Positions 23,896 to 34,720 of a stretch of DNA of 64,000 nt are shown here, in pieces. Source of the DNA: Paragonimus westermani. Taxonomy: Eukaryota; Platyhelminthes; Trematoda; Plagiorchiida; Troglotrematidae. The DNA lies in contig QNGE01001707.1 in assembly GCA_008508345.1 (NCBI GenBank), positions 73,607 to 137,606 of the forward strand, in the 5' to 3' direction. Every line of letters begins with the position of its first letter. The first letter of the stretch is position 1. The notes beneath the pieces are model-generated. The model did no database searches. It was not told where the DNA came from and saw only the letters and a program-made list of their open reading frames with translations. The translations under genes were made by a program, and so were the position numbers.

Positions 23896-26800
23896 AAATC
23901 AATAATGGTAGTATGCTGTGTGGTTTTTCCGTAGCCCTCAAGGTGCAGTCAAATTTGTAAACGCCATTTTTTGATGTAAGTTTGCCGTTAGGCATCATCG
24001 TTGTTACATATTTTGACGGTTCCACATTTTCCTACTACTTCTCACTTGATTTTCAAGAGGAGTTCACAGAAAATCTACGACAAATTTCGAGTGAAAACTA
24101 GAAAACACGAACATCATTTTCCGTTTTATATTTCAGCATATTGTCACCTTCATTTGCATTGCAAGCATATGTGCAAATTAACAACAGTGATTGATGTGTA
24201 AGTCAGTTTTGATGAAATTGGAAGTTTACGCATAATCCTTTGTAAATCACGCATTTGACAAACTTTTTCTATAATCTGTTTCGACAAAAAGTATAGATTA
24301 TATGACTTTTTCTGACCAAGCTTGTCTAAATCTCCGAACTTTCATTAAACACTTCTCAAGAGTGACAGTTTTCATTCTACTGCTGCCATTCACATTCAGG
24401 TAAACCAGGTGATCACATTAGAGTTTTTCGCTGAATTAATTCAGTTTATGTTCGTCTTAAGATTCATCTTGTGATTCTGATGGTAATCCGATAATTAATG
24501 TTGCTATGCTATTTCAACGGTTCACAAAAAACTGCCGAACGGCTCTGTAAGTCAATGTGTTTACGGAGATTTTTGTACCGCTACAACCAAATTGTCCTCC
24601 ACCATCAAGAACAAAGGATAATTTACAGTTTAAACTCTCTTCCGGACCGCCTTGGCGCTCACGCGATATGATTTAGTGTGATGGACACTTAGGCCTAGGG
24701 AAAACGATTAAGTCGATGAATAAAGATAGCGTATCATCAACGTCAATCATGAGAAAAGGAGACAGTGGTTGGGCATTGGTTAACACTCCCGTAACTGCAC
24801 ACTCTAAGGCATGCTCACTTAAGCTGAAGTTTACTGTCAAGCCTGATAAATTGACTGTCCATGACTTTAAGAGACAAAATTAAAAACACCTGATTTTCTC
24901 ACGCAAACCTCATAGATTAGTTGTGGTTTTAATGATTAAAATGAACAGTTACTCATAATGTGATTAACTTGTGTATATAGTTACAAAAGATCACCAAATC
25001 TTCAATCGTTGATAACTCTTACTAGTTCAGAGTAATGCTTACATGAAGCAGAAATTCGTTGATTGAGCTCTTGATCACATTTCAAACACCCCTACTGAAT
25101 CAATGATGTGATGTTTGTTCTAATGCTGTTACTCGCATGTTTGGAAAGCACAGAACGCCTTATTACCATATTACCACAGTTGCGCTGCCTTACGTATAAA
25201 CGTGATAGTTTGTATAGCAGTGTAAATGAGTTGTCGTGATGCCTTTCAAGTACAGCGTTGCCCCGTCTTTCTTCTTTTTCTTAAACCTCAGCAAAACTGG
25301 TTATATCAAGCAAACTCATTGAAATGGGATTTTATAGCAAGGAAAACAGCGTTGTCCCAACAGGTTTTTCCCACAACGTGACTAGTTTTTGAAGAATTAC
25401 CACTATACCAAAGCTCCGATTTTCTGAACGATCTGTACGTTTATCAGAAATCGTCTCTTTTCTGACCAACTTGACTCTGAATTATCCCATATTCATTACA
25501 CTCTCGGAATCTATTGAATTCCTATTGATATGATGTTTATAAAATTAGATCGAAGGTTTCTTTGTTCAGTTCACCAAAACAGTGTGAATCAATAAACGTC
25601 TCACGAAGTGTCCACCATAACGCTGGAACGAGACAGTCAATACCACAAGGGAAGTGTACCAACGTCGTCTAGGTACACAACATCGTTGCGTGATAATCTG
25701 TCTGGTAACATTTTCGGGTTACGACTGGACAATAATATCTCGACCGCATTAACGAAGTGAATCGGTGCAGATATTTGTTAGGCAACCGAGAAAATCGGGT
25801 ATTTTTGGTAATTCCAGCCAACGGTTCGTTACTTGGCATTGCCTAAACCAACTGTGTTAGAGTATGCTTAGACTCATGTTATCACAAGTTTTGGTCTGCA
25901 TTATTCATCTAATCGCCGTTACAGCTGCCTAACACAAGAGACCGATCAGTCGGGGTAGTTAACGGAGCGCAGGAGTGTTAAACAGCTAGTATACCATTGT
26001 ACTGCTGCATAAGTGGACTTAAACGCCCGTATTCGCTGATGACTGTTTCTTAATCAAATCAAAATGACGAAACAAATCAGCCATCTTTGTGCTCTCCATG
26101 GTCAAATAGTTAACCCGTTTTGGAGCTGGAAGAAGTAAACCTAACAGATGGCGGACTGTCCAATCGGTGAACGTTTTGGTCATCTGAGAAAAATTCGCTG
26201 ATTCATAGGTTTACATTCTAGGGGCTCCTACGTCAATTTAAAAATGTTAACTTTAAGCCTCTCACTTTCTCGGGAGTCACGTACCATTTAAAAGCTGAAG
26301 CCTGATCATATTAGTAATAACGATAGCATCCTAGAGATGATATATTCTCAAGTTATAATCGAGAAATGTGCAAGATGTATTCAACAGTCAACTCGAACAC
26401 GGACTAGGGAACAAACGAACTAGTAAGGGTCAGTTAGCACCGTTTGGTCAGAGTTGAAGTGTAAAGGATACGACCCTCACTCTCAAGTCAATACATTTTT
26501 ATTCATGTGCTCTCTATTCTGTACCGAGCTGAGTGAACTATCGACTGGACAAACGGACGTAGTCGGTAGCAGTCACATAATCTATCATCATTTGGAGTTA
26601 GGCTATATCCACAATCACGGCTTGTCTTATTTGCTCAGAATGGGTGAAAATTCGACAGCCGCACACGTAACATTGCAACATGTTACAGGTGAGATTCTAA
26701 CCCATAATGACTCTCCGACTGTTTGCTTATCCATCAGCGCATAATAAATCGGAATACTTAATAACTAGACATTTTGATATATGGATCACTCGTGGTGTGT

Positions 26801-27247
26801 TTTCAGTATTTACGAAATTTTTGAACTAAATGTAACTGTTTACTTGTGTGTGCTTCGTGTTAAATGTACTTTCCTTCAAGGCACGTGTTTACTAACGTGA
26901 GCTGAAACTGAAGAAATGAAAGTTTCACCTTATTACAAATGTTACTTTGCTTGATTTTCTGTCGTCTCTGTTAATACAGGCTTTTTAAAATAAATATTTT
27001 TTCTAACGTGGAAAACATCCACACTTGGCCGCAGTCTTCGCCTTCAGATTAATCTTCCGGCTAGCTCACTTTGAAAAAAAGCACTGGACTCAAGTTTTTC
27101 CCTTATTAGAGCCGATTCGTAGTGCATATCCTTGTCTGGATCGGAGTTTTCACTCTGACCATCGTGCTCGTAAGAACAGTGTGTTAACGGCAATGCTTGT
27201 AATCTCGCAATAAGCATGACCGAATAATCAAATTCAAACGCTCAACA
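23896..27247. other. non-coding stretch upstream of the channel exon
   Basis: No gene recognised. If the channel has its first exon in this window it could lie here or further left, but no open frame with a Shaker N-terminus and a donor site could be identified. Confidence 0.4.
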
Positions 27248-27456
27248 ACAGCCTTGTATGAATAGTGTTCAGCTCACTCGATCATACACTTCTGTTACTA
27301 GTCTAACCCAATCTTTATTATTTCAATGAAGACAGTAACCTCAACCTAACTGATAAGTCCTGACCACGGGGTTATCGATTGGATAGAACAAAGTGGTTCT
27401 GTTTATCCTCCTTTCGAAATGATCTGGCAGGCCGAACACTATTCATACAAGGTTGT
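27248..27456. mobile_element. 209-bp inverted-repeat element upstream of the channel exon
   Basis: The left arm (27248-27273) and right arm (27431-27456) are inverted copies with 24 of 26 bases matching; both contain CCTTGTATGAATAGTGTTC. The 157-bp interior is non-coding. The size and arms suggest a small non-autonomous DNA transposon (MITE). No target duplication was identified. It ends about 485 bp before the splice acceptor of the Kv exon. Confidence 0.6.
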
Positions 27457-27924
27457 GCCCATTTTGAGGTTACAGGTATTGTGGTCAGCAAGCTAGTCCC
27501 ACAAACACGAGGATCGGAGTGCAACTTCAAGCTCGACAAACATATGCGTTACTGATTGGTTCTACGAAGAGCAAAACCCGAGTCTAGTGTTTCCTTTCGA
27601 AGTGAGCTAGCTGAAACGCTCACTTGAATGTGAAGACAGCGATTAAGTGTGGATGGTGTTTAATTGAAATACTCCAGATCCCCGAACTTCTACCACTGAT
27701 GAAAAGATTTTGTTTCCTCGATTATTTCCATATACGCCTTTTGTCACTTTCCAGTTGCGTCGAAGTTGTTTCTGAACTACGCTGCCGCATTTACTGCATA
27801 TTTTTGGTCACGTGATCCATTTTTTGACGTTTAAATTAGTTGTTCACGTATTTGGTGGGCACGGTTAACACTATCACTCTGTATCTATTCGGCTGAAACA
27901 ATTTGGATTTGCGTGTACTGTCAC
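27457..27924. other. non-coding stretch between the inverted-repeat element and the splice acceptor
   Basis: Probably the 3' part of the intron before the channel exon. No promoter elements could be supported. Confidence 0.4.
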
Positions 27925-27941
27925 TCTCTTCTTAATTTCAG
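27925..27941 (+). promoter_or_regulatory. splice acceptor of the Kv channel exon
   Basis: A pyrimidine-rich tract, tctcttcttaatttcag, ends in AG at 27940-27941. The open frame runs through this tract back to 27913 without an ATG, so the first ten codons of the frame are better read as intron. The exon would then begin at 27942, on the third base of a codon, so the preceding exon should end with two bases of that codon. Confidence 0.7.
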
Positions 27942-30600
27942 CTCCTATGGTCCCAGACCGTATGGCGGAATGGTTGGATCTGGTGGGGGAAGTACTGGGC
28001 TGAGCACAACTGCAGGGAGCTGTCCCTATAGTCATACCTCCGTTGGCCTGACCCCTCAAACCGTGGTTCAAGATCAGACATCGTGCGCAGCAGTAAACAA
28101 GGGAAGTTTGCCAAATGCAGAGACTGCTGAAACCATCAAGAAACTCCCGGATCAGGGGTATTTGGATCTGATTGCGTCAGCTGCTCAGAATATCGGCCGT
28201 ACTGCACGCGGCACACTTTTATCAGACACACAATTAACATATCTAAATCGGACTGTAGTAACTAATTCAAATGTGGATCTCACAGGTCACCAACTTGAGT
28301 CCAGTAAACAGCTACCCAAGAAAACAACCTCTCCGGCTTCCGAGATGCGACCTGAAAAACTGCCTGCAAAACCGGACCAAATCGGGTGCACCCGGCATAG
28401 TTCTGAGAGGGTAGTACTTAATATATCCGGTCTACGATTTGAAACGCAATCTAGTACTTTGCGAAAGTTTCCGAACACACTGTTAGGGAATCCACTGAAA
28501 CTGGATCGATATTATGATCCTTTGAGAAACGAGTACTTCTTCGACCGTAACCGACCCAGTTTTGATGCCATTCTTTATTACTATCAGAGTGGTGGACGTC
28601 TTCGAAGGCCTGTCAACGTTCCTATTGATGTGTTCACTGAGGAAATACAGTTTTACGAGATTGACGAAGATGCGATTGAGAAGTATCGTGATGATGAAGG
28701 ATTCATTAGGGAGGAGGTGAAAGTACTTCCAGAAAATGAGTTACAACGTAAAATCTGGCTTTTATTCGAATATCCGGAAAGCTCTATGCCAGCAAGAGTT
28801 ATTGCTGTAATTTCCATACTTGTGATAATTCTTTCGATTGTTATATTTTGCATTGAAACACTTCCACACTTTAAACATTACAAGGTTATCACGTTGGAAA
28901 AGTACGAATTATCCATTGTAGAACAGGTGCCCGTTGGCCCGAATATATCGCAAGCTGAAACAGAACTTACCACAACTCTGCCAAATCAGTACGATCAAAA
29001 TGAATTGGAAAATAATCATTGTATGGCCAGTCAGCATCCTTTGGAGTGTTTAGTTATTACTGATGACGATAGTCCTGGAATCGAAGATCCATTTTTCTTG
29101 GTTGAGACCGTGTGTATTGTTTGGTTTACATTTGACTTGTTGGTAAGATTTGCATCCTCGCCTGAAAAACTCGTGTTCTTTCGAAATATCATGAACTTTA
29201 TTGATATTGTAGCCATCATACCTTATTTTATTACCCTGGGTACTATGCTAGCCGAGGCAAGTCGCACTCAGAATCAAGCGATGTCACTGGCCATCCTACG
29301 TGTTATTCGGCTGGTACGCGTATTTCGTATCTTCAAGCTTTCTCGCCATTCCAAGGGATTACAGATTCTTGGTCAGACCCTAAAGGCAAGCACACGTGAA
29401 TTGGGGTTGCTGGTATTTTTTCTCCTCATATGTGTGATTCTTTTTTCGTCTGCAGTCTACTTCGCTGAGATCGACTCAGACCGCACCTATTTTCGAAGCA
29501 TTCCCGATGCATTCTGGTGGGCTGTCGTCACAATGACCACAGTGGGCTATGGGGACATGCGTCCGGTGACTGTTTGGGGTAAGCTGGTTGGTTCATTGTG
29601 TGCAATCGCCGGCGTGCTTACCATTGCTCTGCCAGTCCCTGTGATTGTTTCTAACTTTAACTATTTCTATCACCGAGAGACCGAAACAGAGGATAAACAG
29701 ACTTTCATTCATGTGCAGTCGTGTGCCAGTTACGCTAGTTCCAGTTCCAGTGAATGCGATGCTTCCGATATACAAAAGAAACCCGTGGACGATGTTGAAG
29801 CTACCTTGTGTTCTGCAGTACCTTACTGCCAGGAAGTTGAAACATTGAACGGACCGGATCTTTCTCCAAAACAAATCAGTTACCCAGACCAGCTTAATTC
29901 GTTTGAACCTCTTTTATCCCCTACCAATGAAGCTTATCTACTAGACACTGGTGGTATTTTCCGATCCAGTACTGCAGATGAAGTTTTGAGAAAGTGCTCA
30001 ATGTCGTTTAAATCCAGAAATGACAAGTCTGATTTTCACACCCGTTCACTCGGGTTGAATCCGTCTGATGATATGGACGTTGGGGAATTTTTCTCCCTAT
30101 CACCTCCATTAAAAACGTCACCAACGTCACAGCAAAAGTCGCAAGAACCTTCAGTGAAGATTTTCAGTGAGGAAGATCTAAGCCTTCGATGTAAAAGCAG
30201 CCATGGGCAAGATAGTTTGGGCGACCTCAAGGTTGTGCTTGGAACGAAAGACACGGAAGTATGTTTATCTTCACCTCCCTATGATCATCAGGAATCTAAG
30301 AAATATGCTCGTGTTACACGCAAAACTTGTGGTAATTGTTTATCATGCATAAAAAATACGGCAAAGGAACCTGCCAAACAATTGGAATTATTCACACAAA
30401 ACCAGCTCGCCAGCTCTGACTCGAATCAGCGATTGGAAATGTGTGCTCCTTGTACGAAAGAAATGTCAAGGGTGTATGTTAGTGCTGATCATATAGGTTC
30501 ACCTCGCCGGGGCACATATAAACCCAAATTACCGGCTGCAGGAGGTCTCACCCAGCCGATACCCCGTTATCTTAAATCACCCATGGAAACTGACGTGTGA
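27942..30600 (+). CDS. Kv1 (Shaker): Shaker-type (Kv1) voltage-gated potassium channel, large 3' exon
   Basis: This encodes the pore-forming subunit of a tetrameric voltage-gated K+ channel of the plasma membrane. Residues are numbered from codon 27913. The T1 tetramerisation domain is at about 165-265 ([15 protein letters not shown]). S1 is about 294-316, S2 393-413, S3 424-446. S4 is 459-480 with arginine or lysine at every third position ([18 protein letters not shown]). S5 is 495-519, the pore with selectivity filter TVGYGD is at 543-548, and S6 with PVPV is 574-577. The C-terminus METDV is a class I PDZ ligand as in Shaker. The S1-S2 loop is long, about 75 residues, with an NIS glycosylation site at 344. 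Arginine 550 sits at the external TEA site. The tail (about 590-895) is serine-rich and has CGNCLSC (806) and CAPC (844). The frame has no in-frame ATG before residue 20, and the acceptor before it suggests an upstream exon, so the N-terminus here is incomplete. Family assignment is very strong. Confidence 0.95.
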
Positions 30601-33600
30601 CGAATGATGTTCAATGCAACAACTTTTCAGGCTGTCCGATTATTTCAACCTCCTAATGAATACACTTTGGCAAGATAATCTGCTTGTTCACATGTCTTTC
30701 AAGTGTAAAACCGGATACTGTACGATTCCCACTGGCAAGTGAACAAACGCGCCAACCTCGACCGAATTTTTCATCTAACCTGAATCACTGTGTAAAATTT
30801 CTCACCAACACAGAGTACACAGAAGACGATCTGATGGAACCAACAACAAACCGTTTGTGTCATTCCATTTGATATTCATGCAAACTATTGATTTTCTAAC
30901 TTTGTGGAAACCAGTAAAAATTCACGTCTTTTTGTGTGATGGCCGAATGATAACCTTACGTCCATGTGTCCACCATAATTAGCATTTTCGTAATTATGTT
31001 GACAAAACTAAAGAAACCAGAGCCATAGATTGACCCAGAAACCTTACTTTCAAAGCAGATGCTTAAACTACAGATTGAAGTTTTGTTTGTTAACCTTTTT
31101 TGTACATACTTATTTAACGTTAGCCTCCTACAGATGTGTGCTTGCTCTCCACTAAAATTCTTATCCAACTTAGATGGCAGGTATCACGTCACGTGCATCT
31201 TTATGCACGAGTGTGCATATAAAAGCATTTACACAACCAATTGTTTTTATGTCTTGAAAACAAACGTTTTAATAAGCTTGAGTGATAATGAGAACTCAGT
31301 TGTTTTTTCTCGGCACACAACAAACTCCTATTCAACAACCCACTTCCACTGTACTATGATTTTTATGTAACAGAACTGAAACCTATCTATTCTGGTGATA
31401 TTATCCCCATACCTCAGGTTGGGAACAGTTCGGTTACTGAAACAAGCCTTTCGTACTTTAGCATACCTGTTAACTCGTTTGCCAACGTTTTCCAAAAGTC
31501 CACGTCCGTATTTACCCCTTCGATGTTCGTGTTTGTACTTTGTACTCTCACAACCAGTACCAACTGTCTCTGCTTCATTCATGTCTTGCAAACTAAACGG
31601 GTCTCACTAAAGTGGTGATGACATGGAAAATCTCACTGAAGACCGACACCAAGAGAGGTCCTACAATCATAGACCTTCTGACCGAGTAAGATCAAGAAAG
31701 GTTGCGTGCACACCACTGAAGGAAAGTTTCACTCACCAATACGGTTTGGGTCACACTGCTGACTCATACGGCGTTGACACTATCTATTCGGTCCGGCCTA
31801 CCATGTGTATACATGGAGTAAACGCATCTGATACTCGGTGAGTTGTGAAGTGTACTCATGGTAGGCTTTTAAACAAGAACGTCAGACTACTTCTTAATAG
31901 TGAAAACATTGGACACCGCTGATAAGCGACCGGGCAAAGGAGATTAACGGTGAGCAGTCCTGTATTAGTTCGACAATTCTGAACACGTTTGCTGTTACCG
32001 TACTATAAGCAGACGTTTTGGCGGCAGTTTGGCTAACACACACAGAGCTTGTGTGTCCTTAGGAAGTGGATACATCGTTTGTGAGTTTGAAATGCTCAAT
32101 AATCGTATAATTTTTTTGTACAGATTTCAACTGCACTTGTGAACCCTTGTGTTATCCTCAGGATTGCTCCTATATGCCAGTTGTAATGGGTCCCACACGA
32201 ACTCAGTGCACATTGCTAAACAATATAAACTACTGTGTATTAGGGCTGCCTGTCACCTCCTGTTAGCCTTATTCTTGATGTTTACCTTTCGTTGATCATC
32301 ACCCCCTACATGTTTTGCACGGTTGTTTGGAATTCGTAAGAGCCTTAAATGCGTCAAACCGCTCAGTCTCAACTGCTTCCGAGTGAGCTGTAGCTCATTT
32401 GTTGTCTTCAACTACACATCGGTGATTGAAATTGACGTTTATTTGTCATACAATGGTATACATAATAGCAAGTCTTATTTTATAAACTGGGGCCGTAAAT
32501 TAGGCCTAATTTTTATCAAAGCCACTGCATACAACCTCGAACATATGTGATTAGAGTGTCCTTACTTTACGGCCGTATAACTAAGTTGATGGTGAAAGCG
32601 AGGTTTTACCGGAATCTTTCTTACTTCGTTCCTCCTATATCATGGTTGCATTAGACTGAATGCATCGAATACTCACGGATATTCAGGTAACTAAATGTTT
32701 TATCGCGAAACTTTGTTATATCCTTGTGGCTTAGAAGATTTCAGATTGAAAAAATGTGATTTCTATATAAAACGAAGATGAAATTATTGTATACTGGACC
32801 ATACAGTGGTTTACCAATCTTACAATTGTATGCCGTCGTATTTACAAAACTTTATACAATAGCTCACTGGCAAGAAGCATTGGTAAGTTTTCCGCAGAAC
32901 ATGTGTTCATCTGCTCCATTGAGATTCTCACTTTGGTCTGACACCGATAATCAAACGTTTTGTCACCAGGTCATGAACATTGACCGAGTTGAGTTCAAAT
33001 GATTGATGGGGTTGGGGTTAAAACGTTTGTTTCCAATGAAAGGTAAAGAATACTTGTTTAGCTCGACGGTTTGCGTATCAACACGATTTGCCTGGCTACA
33101 TTCAAATAGATGTGAATGTCCATCGCATCACATTATTATACAAGCTGAGGAATGGAATAACTATACCCACCATTACGTTGAAAATTGGTAGTTTTGTGTG
33201 TCTCATTGCCGTTCTCTTCAATGGAGACTAGGTGAGTAGATTCCATAAGATGTACAAAGGTGAAACAGTCGATAATTACTGATTACTGGCCGTTCTGACT
33301 GAAAACTTGTTGCGCAGCCTCTTCTAATTCTGTCTTTGGCAGTTCAGTTCACCTTGCTGAGTACCAACAAGAGTAACGACGTATCGTTGCACCAACAAGT
33401 AGAAAAGAAGTCTACAGACTGAATCCCCACAACTATCTTAACTTGTAACTATCGAAGGTTATGACATTTCAAGAATACCGACTGCAACCACTTTTCTTCG
33501 ATTGACTGTTGGGCTGCATACTTCTATGCTGCTCACTATGGGCTGCTCTAAGAAACAACGGGGCTACACCCTTTTGAAATGTGATACACTATTATACAAA

Positions 33601-34215
33601 TAACTGCAGTTTACAAACCAACCTCCAGATTTCGAAATCGTTCAGGAAACGTTGGCCATTTTCGCCCATTCTTTTCCCAAGCTAGTGCAGTGGTTGTTGT
33701 ATAAGCCACCACTAATGGTAGCATTTGTTTCAATCATTCTTGATTACAAAGGGTTTGTTTTGACCGGTCACCAGTAAGCTTAGTCGTATGTTGGGGTCGC
33801 AGGTGAAATGCCGTGCAAGAATACTTTTAATCATCAGGGAGCTCAGGTCGCGCCCGATCTTTTGTGCAAAAACGGAAAAATTGGAACTTAGGAAAGTACC
33901 TTTTGACTTCATTTGTTTATTTGTGCTCCCTGTAATATGTGGAACCCACCTACTCATATGCAGAAACAACCGTCCATCCACAGGTTACCTAAAATTCGTT
34001 CGAGAATCCCCAAAGGCGTTCGTTGAGTGTTTATAATCATGGTACTAATGAGTAGTTCGATACTTAGTATAATTTATCATGGGCTTGGTGTAAAATTGAT
34101 GGAAATGGTCGGAGACATACCAGTGAGGATAAATTGCGCTGCAAGACTAAATGAGTTGAGCTATGCAACCCCAACAAAACGCCCGGAAATTTCGTGTGCG
34201 ACCCTGCGGTCTTCG
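30601..34215. other. non-coding stretch after the channel gene
   Basis: The first part must contain the channel's 3' UTR, but I saw no canonical AATAAA in the first several hundred bases. No other gene recognised. Confidence 0.45.
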
Positions 34216-34720
34216 TAGCCACAGGAGTTAAAAAACACCGTTGGCTTCAACAGAGAAACGCGGCATAAGTTGCGTCAATAGGCTGAGACCAGTGTTCTTT
34301 GGAGAATTATCAGCTGCACTTTTTCTGTCGGTAAACGGCGTTTTTCATTTAGAACCGTCGGTATCAGCGAAAAGCGTTTCGTTCCAAGAATCCCTGTAGT
34401 TGTCAATAATCCTGCGGAGATCCTTTGCTTGAGCTGCCCGTTGCGATATAGGAGGTACGTACCGGAGACCATGTGAACTAACTGAAGGCATCTTACCAAA
34501 GTAGCACCCATTCCCGACCGACCGGTCTCCAAACTTTCACGTTTTGTTTCAAAAATTACGAATATCACAATTCTTCACATGTGTCACCTTAAGACTGTGG
34601 TCACCAGGAAAGCGCAAGCGTTCTTCCCCCCTTCTGGAATAGCGTGGGCATGTGCAATTTCCACCAACCCTCTGGATGAAGCCTGTCAATAGACGTTGCG
34701 AGTGGACTAAGAGTAGCTCG
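34216..34720 (-). repeat. unclassified dispersed repeat, copy A
   Basis: Positions 34235-34657 (423 bp) look identical to 49159-49581 and 49782-50204, with no insertions or deletions between them. After this core the copy continues (34674 on) into a segment like 48977 on (ggatgNagcctgtcaatagacg). All three cores carry the same 97-codon open frame on the minus strand, here 34275-34568. The minus strand after 34674 reads VRATLSPLATSIDRLHPE. This resembles minus-strand peptides at 48.98 kb and 39.0 kb, so the repeat may derive from a coding element. I do not recognise the protein. Confidence 0.75.

Noticed and set aside
27913..27941. Translation start of the Kv channel at the left end of the open frame
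   Set aside because: The first codon is GTG and the next ten codons are the pyrimidine tract and AG of a splice acceptor.
34275..34568. The 97-codon minus-strand frame as a host gene with three copies
   Set aside because: The DNA is unchanged over the whole 423-bp core including non-coding frames, so identity reflects recent duplication of a repeat and gives no evidence for protein selection.
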